A stretch of 32,307 bases of DNA from a bacterium (GTDB lineage Bacteria > Chloroflexota > Dormibacteria > Aeolococcales > Bog-877): assembly GCA_021791415.1 (NCBI GenBank), contig JAJYWQ010000027.1:1-32307 (forward strand). The letters run 5' to 3'. The position numbers and the translations under genes are program-made. This document shows, piece by piece, positions 7,707 through 15,657 of the stretch. The notes beneath the pieces were generated by a model. That model searched no databases. It saw only the letters and a program-made list of their open reading frames with translations, and was not told the DNA's origin. Each line of letters starts with the position of its first letter. The stretch's first letter is position 1.

Positions 7707-8992
7707 GCCGGAAGAGCGTCAGGGAGCGGGTCCTGGTCGTCGGCGGGGGCGGGCGGGAGCACGCCCTGGCCTGGTCCATGCGGCGCAGCCCGGAGGTGGA
7801 GCTGGTGCTGGCCGCCCCCGGCAATCCCGGGACCGCAGAGGTGGCGGAGAACGTCGCGGTGGCGGCCACGGATGCCCCGGCGCTGGCGGAGCTGGCCCTG
7901 GCCCGCGGGGTGACCCTGGCGGTGCTCGGCCCGGACGCGGCGGTGGCCGCCGGGGTGGGGGATGCCCTGAGAGGCGCGGGGATCCCCTGCTTCGGGCCCA
8001 CCGCCGCAGCGGGCCGGCTGGAGACCAGCAAGGTCTTCGCCAAGCGGCTGATGCGGCGCCTTGGGGTTCCCACCGCTGACTTCACCGTCTGCTCCAGCTG
8101 GGAGGAGGCGCAGAGGCAGCTCCAGGGCCGCCCCGGGGGGGTGGTGGTGAAGGCGGACGGGCTGGCCCTGGGCAAGGGGGCCTTCGTCTGTGCCAGCGCC
8201 GAGGAGGCTCTCGGGGTGGCCCGCCGGCTGCTGGTGGAGCGGGAGCTGGGAGAGGCCGGCGCGCAGGTGGTGCTGGAGGAGACGCTCTGCGGCGAGGAGG
8301 CCTCCTTCTTCGCCCTCTGCGACGGGGAGCGCGCCCTGATGCTGCCGCCGGCCCGTGACTACAAGGCGGCCCTGGAGGGGGACCGTGGCCCCAACACCGG
8401 GGGGATGGGCGCCTACGCGCCGCCCCAGCTGCCATCCTGGGAGGAGCTCAACCGGCAGGTCCTCAGCCAGGTGGTGGAGCCGGTTCTGGCCGAGATGGCG
8501 AGGCTTGGGTGCCCCTTCGTGGGCTGTCTGTACGTGGGCGGGATGGTAGTCTCGGGCCAGGTCCAGGTCCTGGAGTTCAACGCGCGCTTCGGGGACCCCG
8601 AGGCCGAGGTCCTGCTTCCCTGGCTGCCGGACCTTCTGCCCCAGCTGCGGCTGGCGGCCCGGGGAGGGCTGCAGTCCGGGCTGGCGCCCCGCCCGCGGGG
8701 GGCGTCGGTGGGGGTGGTGGCGGTGCGCGAGCCCTATCCCGGGCCGGTGGAGCCCGGGGGGGAGGTTGGGGGGCTGGACAGCCTCCCCGAGGGGTGCCTC
8801 GCCTTCCAGATGGGGACCCGGGCCGGGCCCGGCGGGAGGCCGGAGGTCTCCGGGGGGAGGGTGGTGGTCGTGGTCGGCTCTGGCCCTGACCTGGGCGCGG
8901 CCCGGGAGCTGGCCTACCGCGGGATCGCTGCCGTGCGATTCCCGGGGATGCGCTACCGCGGCGACATCGCCGTCCCCGCCGGGCGAGGATGA
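7703..8992 (+). CDS. purD: Phosphoribosylamine-glycine ligase (GAR synthetase)
   Basis: A 429-residue ATP-grasp enzyme catalysing the second step of purine synthesis: phosphoribosylamine + glycine + ATP gives GAR. It opens with the typical [15 protein letters not shown]. An ATP-grasp core follows ([25 protein letters not shown]), with [12 protein letters not shown] and [10 protein letters not shown] at the ATP/metal site, and then the small C-terminal barrel. The start is taken as the GTG of the GTGA overlap with the guaA stop, the arrangement used repeatedly in this locus; GTG at 7697 is an alternative. The downstream zinc-finger gene overlaps its stop by four bases. Confidence 0.96.
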   Translation: MSRKSVRERVLVVGGGGREHALAWSMRRSPEVELVLAAPGNPGTAEVAENVAVAATDAPALAELALARGVTLAVLGPDAAVAAGVGDALRGAGIPCFGPTAAAGRLETSKVFAKRLMRRLGVPTADFTVCSSWEEAQRQLQGRPGGVVVKADGLALGKGAFVCASAEEALGVARRLLVERELGEAGAQVVLEETLCGEEASFFALCDGERALMLPPARDYKAALEGDRGPNTGGMGAYAPPQLPSWEELNRQVLSQVVEPVLAEMARLGCPFVGCLYVGGMVVSGQVQVLEFNARFGDPEAEVLLPWLPDLLPQLRLAARGGLQSGLAPRPRGASVGVVAVREPYPGPVEPGGEVGGLDSLPEGCLAFQMGTRAGPGGRPEVSGGRVVVVVGSGPDLGAARELAYRGIAAVRFPGMRYRGDIAVPAGRG

Positions 8993-9336
8993 CACCTGTG
9001 CCCAGGGACCCGGCGGGTGCCCTCTCCGAGAAGCGCCGCGAGCTGGAGGCGGAGCTGGCGGCGCTGGCTCCAGCTCGGCAGGAGCGCGGCGTCCAGCCGC
9101 AGTTCGGCAAGCGGGCCGGCGATCATATCGCCGAGAGCGCGGACCTCATGGTGCGGGCCCAGGCCGCCGCGGCACTGCGCCAGCTTCTGGGGGAGGTGGA
9201 GGCGGCGCTGGCGCGCTTCCGCCAGGGGGACTACGGCCGCTGCGAGGTGTGCGGCGGGGAGATCGGCGCCGCCCGCCTCGAGGCCGTCCCCTGGGCCGGG
9301 CGCTGCATCAGCTGCGCCGGACAGAGGCGCCGCTGA
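8989..9336 (+). CDS. DksA/TraR-type C4 zinc-finger protein
   Basis: A 115-residue protein. A charged helical region (about 11-78) is followed by a C4 zinc finger with C85-x2-C88 and C106-x2-C109, the DksA/TraR pattern. DksA-type proteins insert into the RNA polymerase secondary channel and modulate initiation together with ppGpp. Whether this one does cannot be told, because the paired aspartates at the coiled-coil tip of true DksA are not evident. It resembles the shorter YteA/YocK-like proteins common in Gram-positives. The ATG overlaps the purD stop (ATGA), so it is translated as part of the guaB3-guaA-purD operon, a suggestive link between nucleotide synthesis and transcription control. 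Confidence 0.85.
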   Translation: MTPVPRDPAGALSEKRRELEAELAALAPARQERGVQPQFGKRAGDHIAESADLMVRAQAAAALRQLLGEVEAALARFRQGDYGRCEVCGGEIGAARLEAVPWAGRCISCAGQRRR

Positions 9337-9338
9337 GC

Positions 9339-9357
9339 GGCGGCCCCCGGGGCCGCC
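9339..9357. terminator. GC-rich hairpin between purine operon I and the carboxylase genes
   Basis: A perfect inverted repeat with arms GGCGGCCCC and GGGGCCGCC around a single C, starting two bases after the zinc-finger gene stop. No T-run follows, so it is at best a weak or attenuating terminator. TTAACCT at 9361-9367 might serve as a -10 for the next gene. Confidence 0.35.
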
Positions 9358-9376
9358 CCGTTAACCTTGCAAGGCG

Positions 9377-11179
9377 ATGGCCGCGGTTGGACTGATCGAG
9401 AGCGCCCTCCGGCAGGGGCAGCAGACGCTGGTCTCCAGCCGCCTGCGCACCCGGCACCTGGTGGAGCTGGCCACAGCGCTGGAGGGATCCGGCCTGGCCG
9501 GGCTGGACGTCTTCGGCGGGGCCACCTTCCAGGTGGCGCTGGAGCACCTGGGTGAGGACCCCTTCGACCGCCTGCGGCAGCTGCGCCAGGCGACCACGCT
9601 CCCGCTCTCCGGCCTGCTCCGAGGGCAGTCGCTGGTGGGCCAGAGGCCGGTGGCCGACGACGTGGTGGATCTGTTCGTGGCCCGCGTGGCGGCCGCGGGT
9701 CTGGATGTCCTCCGCTGCTTCGACCCCCTCAACGACACTCGCAACCTGGCCAGCGTGGCCCGGGCAGCGGTTCGAGCGGGTGTCCAGGCAGAGGGGGTCA
9801 TCGTCTACACCAAGAGCCCGGTGCACACCGACCAGACGTTCATCGGGGTGGGAGCCGAGCTGGCTCGGATGGGCTTCAAGAGCCTCTGCCTCTTCGACCC
9901 CGCCGGACTGCTCGGCGCCGGCAGCGCCCGGGCGATCGTCTCCGGCCTGCGGGATGCCACCTCCCTCCCGGTCTCCCTGCACTGCGCCACCATCACCGGT
10001 CAGGCGGCGTTCGCCTACCTGGCCGGGACCGAGGCCGGCGCCGCGGCGCTGGACGTCTGTCTGTCCCCCCTGGGAGGTGGAGCCGCCCTCCCCAGCACGG
10101 AGGGGGTGGTCGCCGCCCTGGCGGGCACCGAGAGGGAGCCGGAGGTCGACTCGCAGGTGATCCTGGCGGCGGCGGACCGGCTGGACGCCATCCTGCCCCT
10201 CTACCAGCTGGTGGCGGACCCCAGCGGCTGGCAGCTGGACTCGGGAACCCTGCGCACCCAGCTCGCCCCCTCGGTGCAGCAGCACCTCGCCTGGGAGTGC
10301 CAGCTCCAGGGTGTCTTGGAGCGGATGCCGGAGGTCATGGCCGAGATCGGCAGGGTGCGCGAGGAGATGGGCTATCCCCCCCTCATCAGCCCGGTGGCGG
10401 AGGTGGTGGTCACCCAGGCGGTGGCCAACGTGGCCTCGGGCGAGCGCTACCTGATAGTGGCCCAGGACGTCAAGGACTACTTCCTGGGCCTCTTCGGCAG
10501 CCCACCGGGTCCCACGGACCCCGAGGTCCAGCACCTGGTGATCGCCAATGAGGAGCCGATCACCGTACGACCCGGCGATGTCCTCGAGCCCATGCTGGAG
10601 GATGCCCGGCGCCGGCTCGCCCGCCAGGGAATGGCCGAGGTCTCGGACGAGCTGCTGCTGGAGTTCGTGCTCTTCCCCGAGGCCGCGCTGTCCCTGGCCC
10701 GGGGTGAGGCCCATGTCGAGCGGCTGGACGACGAGGCGGAGGCGGAGCCCGAGCCCGAGCCGGTGGACGGGGGGGACCTCTCCGAGCCGGTGGGGGATGC
10801 CGCGGCCGTGCCTTTGGGGCTGCCCCCCGAGCCTTCCCCGGCCGTCCCCGAGGAGGCCCCGGCCCGAGAGTTCTCCGTCGAGGTGGACGGGGAGGTCTTC
10901 GAGGTGCGGGTGGTGGCCCGGGGAGGCTTCGCCGCCCCCATGGTGGCGGCCCCTGGGGCCCACGGCGGGGGGGCGGTGCGCGCCCCCATGCAGGGGCTGG
11001 TGGCGAAGGTCACGGTCCAGGTCGGGGACCATGTCGAGGTGGGCCAGACGGTGGCCGTCCTGGAGGCGATGAAGATGCAGAACGACATCCCCTCCGACGT
11101 CTCCGGGGTGGTCCAGGCGATCAACGTCCAGGCCGGACAGGTCGTGAGCCGGGGGGACCCCCTGGTCACGGTGGCCTAG
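9377..11179 (+). CDS. Degenerate pyruvate/oxaloacetate carboxyltransferase-BCCP fusion
   Basis: A 600-residue protein laid out like pyruvate carboxylase subunit B or OadA: a carboxyltransferase barrel (about 5-260), a helical/PYC_OADA domain (about 265-440), an acidic Pro/Glu linker (about 450-500) and a biotinyl domain (about 500-600) with biotin-accepting K566 in EAMKM. The overall match is clear (GGATF, LLRGQ, FDPLND, TQAVANV). But the metal ligands are changed: LRDxHQ is LRQGQQ (D to Q13), IKDMxG is LFDPAG (carbamylated Lys to F173), LHCH is LHCA (second His to A204; H202 kept), and the catalytic Thr of GGTSQP is A236. The barrel is therefore unlikely to bind the usual metal. The following biotin carboxylase is intact. 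It may be a carrier/scaffold or use a different reaction. ATG at 9377 is chosen. Confidence 0.85.
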   Translation: MAAVGLIESALRQGQQTLVSSRLRTRHLVELATALEGSGLAGLDVFGGATFQVALEHLGEDPFDRLRQLRQATTLPLSGLLRGQSLVGQRPVADDVVDLFVARVAAAGLDVLRCFDPLNDTRNLASVARAAVRAGVQAEGVIVYTKSPVHTDQTFIGVGAELARMGFKSLCLFDPAGLLGAGSARAIVSGLRDATSLPVSLHCATITGQAAFAYLAGTEAGAAALDVCLSPLGGGAALPSTEGVVAALAGTEREPEVDSQVILAAADRLDAILPLYQLVADPSGWQLDSGTLRTQLAPSVQQHLAWECQLQGVLERMPEVMAEIGRVREEMGYPPLISPVAEVVVTQAVANVASGERYLIVAQDVKDYFLGLFGSPPGPTDPEVQHLVIANEEPITVRPGDVLEPMLEDARRRLARQGMAEVSDELLLEFVLFPEAALSLARGEAHVERLDDEAEAEPEPEPVDGGDLSEPVGDAAAVPLGLPPEPSPAVPEEAPAREFSVEVDGEVFEVRVVARGGFAAPMVAAPGAHGGGAVRAPMQGLVAKVTVQVGDHVEVGQTVAVLEAMKMQNDIPSDVSGVVQAINVQAGQVVSRGDPLVTVA

Positions 11180-11184
11180 CCCCG

Positions 11185-12636
11185 GTGTTCGACACCGTAC
11201 TGGTCGCCAACCGTGGGGAGATCGCGGTCCGCGTGATCCGCGCCCTGCGGGACCTGGGGCTGAGATCGGTGGCGGTGTATTCCGAGGCCGACCGGGGCGC
11301 CTTCCACACCCGGATGGCCGACCGGGCGGTGGAGATCGGCCCCAGCCCCTCCTCGCAGTCCTACCTGAACCTGGACAGGCTGATCGAGGCGGCCAAGGAG
11401 ACGGGGGCCCAGGCGATCCACCCGGGCTACGGCTTCCTGTCGGAGAACCCCCGGCTGGCCCGGGCCTGCGCCGAGAACGGGCTGACCTTCGTCGGCCCCC
11501 CGGCGGAGGCCATGGCGGCGATGGGAGACAAGGTGACTGCCAGGGGGATCATGCAGAGGGCCGGGGTCCCGGTGGTCCCCGGGACCGAGGCCATCTCCGA
11601 GACCGGAGCGGCGCTGGAGGCGGCGAGGGAGATCGGCTACCCCATCCTGGTGAAAGCCTCGGCTGGGGGCGGCGGGATCGGCATGCGGGCGGCTCGGGAC
11701 GAGGAGGAGCTGAAATACGCCATCACCGCCTGCAGCGAGGCGGCGGCTCGCTCCTTCGGCGATCCCCGGGTCTTCCTGGAGCACCTGGTCGAGGAGCCCC
11801 GCCACATCGAGATCCAGGTCCTGGCGGACGGCCACGGCGGGACGATCCACCTGGGAGAGCGCGAGTGCTCGATCCAGCGGCGCCACCAGAAGCTCCTGGA
11901 GGAGTGCCCCTCCACGGCCATCTCCCCGGAGATGCGGGAGCGGATGGGGGAGGCTGCCGTGCGCGCCGCCGAGGCGGTGGGCTACCGCAATGCCGGCACC
12001 GTGGAGTTCATCGAGTCCCGGGGGTCCTTCTACTTCCTGGAGATGAACACCCGGTTGCAGGTGGAGCACCCGGTCACCGAGCTGACCACCGGGCTGGACC
12101 TGGTCGTGGCCCAGCTGCGGATCGCCCTCGGGGAGCGGCTGCCGGTGCGCCAGGAGGAGGTGACCTGGACGGGGTGGTCGATCGAGTGCCGGATCAACGC
12201 CGAGGACCCCTGGCAGGACTTCCTGCCCACCCCGGGCCGGGTCACCGGGTACCACGAGCCGTCCGGCCCGGGAGTCCGCGTGGACAGCTCCCTCTCGGGG
12301 CCCGGGGTGGTCAGCCCCTTCTACGACCCCATGGTGGCCAAGATGGTGGTCCACGGCGAGACCCGGGAGCAGGCGGCGGCGCGTGCTCGGAGGGCTCTCC
12401 ACGAGTACTGGATCGGCGGGATCACCACCAACATCCCCTACCACGCCGTCCTGCTCGCAGACCCCGACTTCCTGGCCGGGCGGCTCACCACCGAGTTCAT
12501 ACCCACCCACCCGGACCTCCTCGATCGCGCCCGCGACTGGCGCGCCGCCCAGGAGGAGGCGATGCGCGGCTTCGCCACCGACCGGAGGCGGGTGGCGGCG
12601 ATGGCGGCCGCGGTGGCCGCGGCCGGGGAGGCCTGA
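11185..12636 (+). CDS. accC: Biotin carboxylase subunit
   Basis: A 483-residue ATP-grasp enzyme that carboxylates biotin on a carrier protein using ATP and bicarbonate. The N-terminal domain begins ANRGEIAVRVIRAL. ATP and active-site residues match E. coli AccC nearly position for position: K116, K157 in KASAGGGG, H207, E274, E286 and N288 in LEMNTR, R290, and R336. The glycine-rich loop reads GGGGIGM, with Ile where Arg/Lys is usual. The gene begins with GTG five bases after the BCCP fusion gene, so the two products probably act together. It could equally be called pyruvate carboxylase subunit A (pycA); the partner's degeneracy prevents naming the final acceptor. Confidence 0.93.
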   Translation: MFDTVLVANRGEIAVRVIRALRDLGLRSVAVYSEADRGAFHTRMADRAVEIGPSPSSQSYLNLDRLIEAAKETGAQAIHPGYGFLSENPRLARACAENGLTFVGPPAEAMAAMGDKVTARGIMQRAGVPVVPGTEAISETGAALEAAREIGYPILVKASAGGGGIGMRAARDEEELKYAITACSEAAARSFGDPRVFLEHLVEEPRHIEIQVLADGHGGTIHLGERECSIQRRHQKLLEECPSTAISPEMRERMGEAAVRAAEAVGYRNAGTVEFIESRGSFYFLEMNTRLQVEHPVTELTTGLDLVVAQLRIALGERLPVRQEEVTWTGWSIECRINAEDPWQDFLPTPGRVTGYHEPSGPGVRVDSSLSGPGVVSPFYDPMVAKMVVHGETREQAAARARRALHEYWIGGITTNIPYHAVLLADPDFLAGRLTTEFIPTHPDLLDRARDWRAAQEEAMRGFATDRRRVAAMAAAVAAAGEA

Positions 12637-12645
12637 GCCCCGGGG

Positions 12646-14907
12646 TCAGCCCGCGGTGGGGGTTGAGGCGGGCAGGGCGGGGAGGCTGAGCTCGTACGGG
12701 GGTGAGATCAGGGTGTGGTCCACGTCCGAAAGCGGCGCCCCCACGGTGAGGACCAGCGTCCCGGACCCCAGGCCGGTGGCGGTGACCACCACCTGCCGGG
12801 AGCTTGCCTGGTAGGCCACCTGGACCCCGGGGACCTGGGTCCCCGCCTGGGTCAGCTGGACCGACTGGGTCCCGACTGTGGCCGGGTCCAGGTCGGCGTC
12901 GAACTGGAGCACAAAGGTCACCGAGCCCGGCGCCGTGCTGCTGGCGGTGGCGGAGATCACCATCGGCCCGGGGGGGAGGGCGGTGGGCTGGCCCAGGGTG
13001 AGGGCCGTAAGTTCACCGGTGGTCCCCGTCACGCTCACCGAGGCGGTCTCGTCCAGATACTGGGCGGGAAGGCCGCCAGTGGGGTCGCGGAGGAGCTCGA
13101 GCTGGACCTGGTACACGCTGGAGCCGGACGAACTGGCCGTGCTGGAGACGGCATAGAAGCGGTCGAAGTGGCCAGGGAGGAGTGAGGTGGTGGGGATGGT
13201 GGTCCCCGGCGCCAGGAGCCCCTGGATGGCGGTCAGGGCGCCCGGGCCCCCGCTGACCTGGAGCTGGGCCAGGGTGCTGGCGGTGTCCAGGGCGGCGGCG
13301 GCGGCGCCGGCGCCCGCCGCGCCTGCCCCGGGGGGGACGGAAAGCTGGATGGTCAGGACCTCTGAGCCGCCGCCCGTGTTCTGCACCAGGGAGATGGCCG
13401 TGCCCTCAGGCGACCACACCGGGAGGCTGACGCCGGAGAGGCTGGTGATCAGATGGCTGGTACCGGTGGCCAGGGCGAGCGCCCCAAGCTGAGATCCCAC
13501 CCCCGGGGTGGTCGCCACGTAGGCGATGTACTGCCCTCCGGGGCTGAAGGCGAGCTGGGAGAGGGCGACGCCGGCTGGCGCCACCACCACCGCCCGGGGC
13601 GCCGCCCCGGTGCTCGAGGCGACCACCACACTGTCACGCCCGCCGGAGAGCGCCACATAGGCGACCTGGGAGCCGTTCGAGGAGAAGACGGGGACCCCCT
13701 GGATCCCGGTCAGCCGCAGGGATGACCCGGTGCCGAGGTTGTAGAGGGTGGGGATGCCCTGGGGCTCGGCGTACAGCGCCGTCAGGCCGGGTGCCACCTC
13801 GAAGAACCCCGAGGGCCCGAGCTTCACGAAGGGGAACATTGCGGTCACCTGGCCGTCCAGGTTGGCCTCCAGGAGGCCCTGTCCGCCGCTGTACAGAAGG
13901 GTGCTGTCGTTGACCCAGGAGGCCACGGGGTCTGGGTCGGGACTGGAAGCCACCACCTGGGGCTGGCCCCCTCCTCCCAGAGGGACCACCTCCAGCTCGG
14001 CGGAGGAGCCGGCCGAAGACCAGTAGGCCAGCGACTGGCTGTCCGGGGAGGGCTGGGGGCCAGCGGCGCCCGGGGCCAGCAGAGCCGCCGGGCTGCTGAG
14101 GGAGTAGACGCCGGCCGCTCCGGGAACCGCCGCCGGGGAGGCCGCCCCCTGAGCCAGCGCGCCCTGGGCGAGGACCAGCAGCTGTCCGTCCGGAGCGTAC
14201 TGGAGAGCTGTCGGCTGATCGACGGTGGCCACCTGGGAGACGGCGACCAAGGACGGCGGGTAACCCACCGGGGTGGCGGAGAGGGGGGCGGTCCCGAAGG
14301 GGATGACGATGTTGGAGAGGGGGGTGGCTCCGTCCTGCGCCCGGGCGGCCTTCCGGCTGATGGTCACCTCGTAGGCGACGTTGGGCACCAGCTGGTGGAG
14401 GGGCCGGATCGACAGCCGGGTGGCGCTGTTCCAAGCCGTGGAGACGGTGAGGGCGGGCTGGATTCGCAGGCCCTGGTCGACGCTCGACTCGACCATCGGC
14501 TGGTTGAAGCTGAGGTCGATGGCCTGGTTCACCGCCACCCGGGGGTTGTTCTGGACCGAGGCCTGGACCACCACCTGCCGGGGGCCGGGGGGGAGCACCA
14601 GCACCGAGACCAGCACCACCCCGAGCATGGCCAGGCCGGCGAGGCCCAGGCCCACCCCGAAGAGGGAGCCGACCCGGTGGCGCCGGGGTGCCCGCACAGA
14701 GCTCCTGGCCCGGTGCTCGGCGAGCAGGCTGGCCCGGAGGTGGGCCCGGTAGTTCGGCTCCGCCTCTTCGATCCGGACTGTGGTGAGCAGCTCGTGCAGC
14801 TGGCGCGCGGTGGCCAGGAGCCGCCCGTCCGGGTCCTGGCTTTGGGGGAAGACCATGGCGAGCTCGTCCTCGACCTCGCGCCGGCGCCGCCGGAAACGCT
14901 CAACCAT
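12646..14907 (-). CDS. Membrane protein with outer Ig-like and beta-propeller-like regions, probable anti-sigma/sensor
   Basis: A 753-residue protein, family not recognised as a whole. Residues 1-78 are charged, Arg-rich and cytoplasmic, with a helical stretch (LLATARQLHELLTTVRIEEA, then YRAHLRASLL) resembling the N-termini of actinobacterial membrane proteins encoded next to ECF sigma factors. One transmembrane helix lies at about 82-105. Outside are an SbsA/Big-like domain (about 117-206: FNQPMVESSV, LVPNVAYEVTI) and a propeller-like region (about 220-540) with WD40/TolB-like blades such as PSPDSQSLAYWSS, FSSNGSQVAYVA, FSPGGQYIAYVA and WSPEGTAISLV. A Thr/Ser-rich beta region ends it. ATG at 14907 overlaps the sigma gene stop by eight bases. 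Operon position and topology suggest it holds or releases the sigma factor; a canonical zinc anti-sigma motif is absent. Confidence 0.75.
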   Translation of the reverse strand: MVERFRRRRREVEDELAMVFPQSQDPDGRLLATARQLHELLTTVRIEEAEPNYRAHLRASLLAEHRARSSVRAPRRHRVGSLFGVGLGLAGLAMLGVVLVSVLVLPPGPRQVVVQASVQNNPRVAVNQAIDLSFNQPMVESSVDQGLRIQPALTVSTAWNSATRLSIRPLHQLVPNVAYEVTISRKAARAQDGATPLSNIVIPFGTAPLSATPVGYPPSLVAVSQVATVDQPTALQYAPDGQLLVLAQGALAQGAASPAAVPGAAGVYSLSSPAALLAPGAAGPQPSPDSQSLAYWSSAGSSAELEVVPLGGGGQPQVVASSPDPDPVASWVNDSTLLYSGGQGLLEANLDGQVTAMFPFVKLGPSGFFEVAPGLTALYAEPQGIPTLYNLGTGSSLRLTGIQGVPVFSSNGSQVAYVALSGGRDSVVVASSTGAAPRAVVVAPAGVALSQLAFSPGGQYIAYVATTPGVGSQLGALALATGTSHLITSLSGVSLPVWSPEGTAISLVQNTGGGSEVLTIQLSVPPGAGAAGAGAAAAALDTASTLAQLQVSGGPGALTAIQGLLAPGTTIPTTSLLPGHFDRFYAVSSTASSSGSSVYQVQLELLRDPTGGLPAQYLDETASVSVTGTTGELTALTLGQPTALPPGPMVISATASSTAPGSVTFVLQFDADLDPATVGTQSVQLTQAGTQVPGVQVAYQASSRQVVVTATGLGSGTLVLTVGAPLSDVDHTLISPPYELSLPALPASTPTAG

Positions 14908-15481
14908 CGAAGCCCTCCGGGCTCTGGGCCGTCGCCCTGCCCGCCAGCAGCCGCTGACGCAGGGTGGCGGTGCCGCGGAACACCAGCAGCTTCACCGCCC
15001 CCTCCGACTTGCCCATGATCTGGCCGATCTCGGCCAGCTTGAGGTCCCCCCCGTACTTCAGGGTCATGGCTATCCGCTGCTGCTCCGGCAGCTCCTCGAT
15101 CTCCGTCCAGACCTCCTGGGCGGAGAGCCGGAGGGCCACCTCCTCGTCGACCGCGGGCGCGCTGTCGACCGGGTCCGGCACCTCATCGAGACTGTCCTCT
15201 GGGTGCCGCTGGGAGCGGTAGTGGTCGGTGATGGCATTGACCGCGATCTGGTACAGCCAGGAGGAGAAGGGATGGCCGGTGCTGCGATACCGGGGCAGCC
15301 CCCGCAGGGCCTTGAAGAACACCTCGCTGGTGATGTCCTCGGCCACCTCCCGGCTGCGAACGCGCGACGCGACGTAGCGGTAGATCTGGGGAAAGTAGCG
15401 GTCGTACAGCGCACCGAAGCACTCCGGGTCCTCCTTGGCTGTGGCAACCAGCCGCTCCTCCTCCTCGAGTGCCGAGGTCAA
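14900..15481 (-). CDS. ECF-type RNA polymerase sigma factor
   Basis: A 193-residue sigma-70 family group IV factor. Region 2 (about 22-92) has FGALYDRYFPQIYRYVASR, then EDITSEVFFKALRGL for -10 recognition and core binding. A short acidic linker (about 93-115) follows, and region 4 (about 120-178) carries the helix-turn-helix LKLAEIGQIMGKSEGAVKLLVFRG for the -35. The start is TTG at 15481, with GAAGG about nine bases upstream; no ATG or GTG fits. It is followed by the overlapping membrane protein gene, the classic sigma/anti-sigma order. The intergenic region shared with divergent purB holds a possible self-recognised promoter. Confidence 0.92.
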   Translation of the reverse strand: MTSALEEEERLVATAKEDPECFGALYDRYFPQIYRYVASRVRSREVAEDITSEVFFKALRGLPRYRSTGHPFSSWLYQIAVNAITDHYRSQRHPEDSLDEVPDPVDSAPAVDEEVALRLSAQEVWTEIEELPEQQRIAMTLKYGGDLKLAEIGQIMGKSEGAVKLLVFRGTATLRQRLLAGRATAQSPEGFDG

Positions 15482-15509
15482 GGCCAGACACCTTCGGCCG
15501 TTAGCCTCA

Positions 15510-15535
15510 ACGCGGCCCTTCTGTGGCTGGTTACG
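15510..15535 (-). promoter_or_regulatory. Candidate ECF-type promoter of the sigma operon
   Basis: On the minus strand, GTAACC (15535-15530) and CGTT (15513-15510) are separated by 16 bases. This resembles the AAC-type -35 and CGT-type -10 of many autoregulated ECF promoters. It ends about 30 bases before the sigma start. A single weak match; not proven. Confidence 0.3.
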
Positions 15536-15611
15536 CTCGGCACCAACATCCTCACCCGCAGCTGCCTACTCCGGCCGTCCCCGCCGGGGGGCTCTACATC
15601 CGCCACCCCCT

Positions 15612-15617
15612 TATACT
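15612..15617 (+). promoter_or_regulatory. -10 element TATACT upstream of purB
   Basis: TATACT lies 40 bases before the purB start and is identical to the box at 1890. No -35 consensus is visible. It would drive the nine-gene purB-purH operon and give a leader of roughly 33 bases. Confidence 0.45.
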
Positions 15618-15657
15618 GCCTGGAGTTGTCGCCGGTTTCGCCGCCCCGCCCCCCGGC

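Noticed and set aside
12633-12649. Hairpin formed across the convergent stops of accC and the propeller gene
   Set aside because: CTGA-CCCC-GGGG-TCAG has a bulge and almost no loop; too weak to call a terminator.
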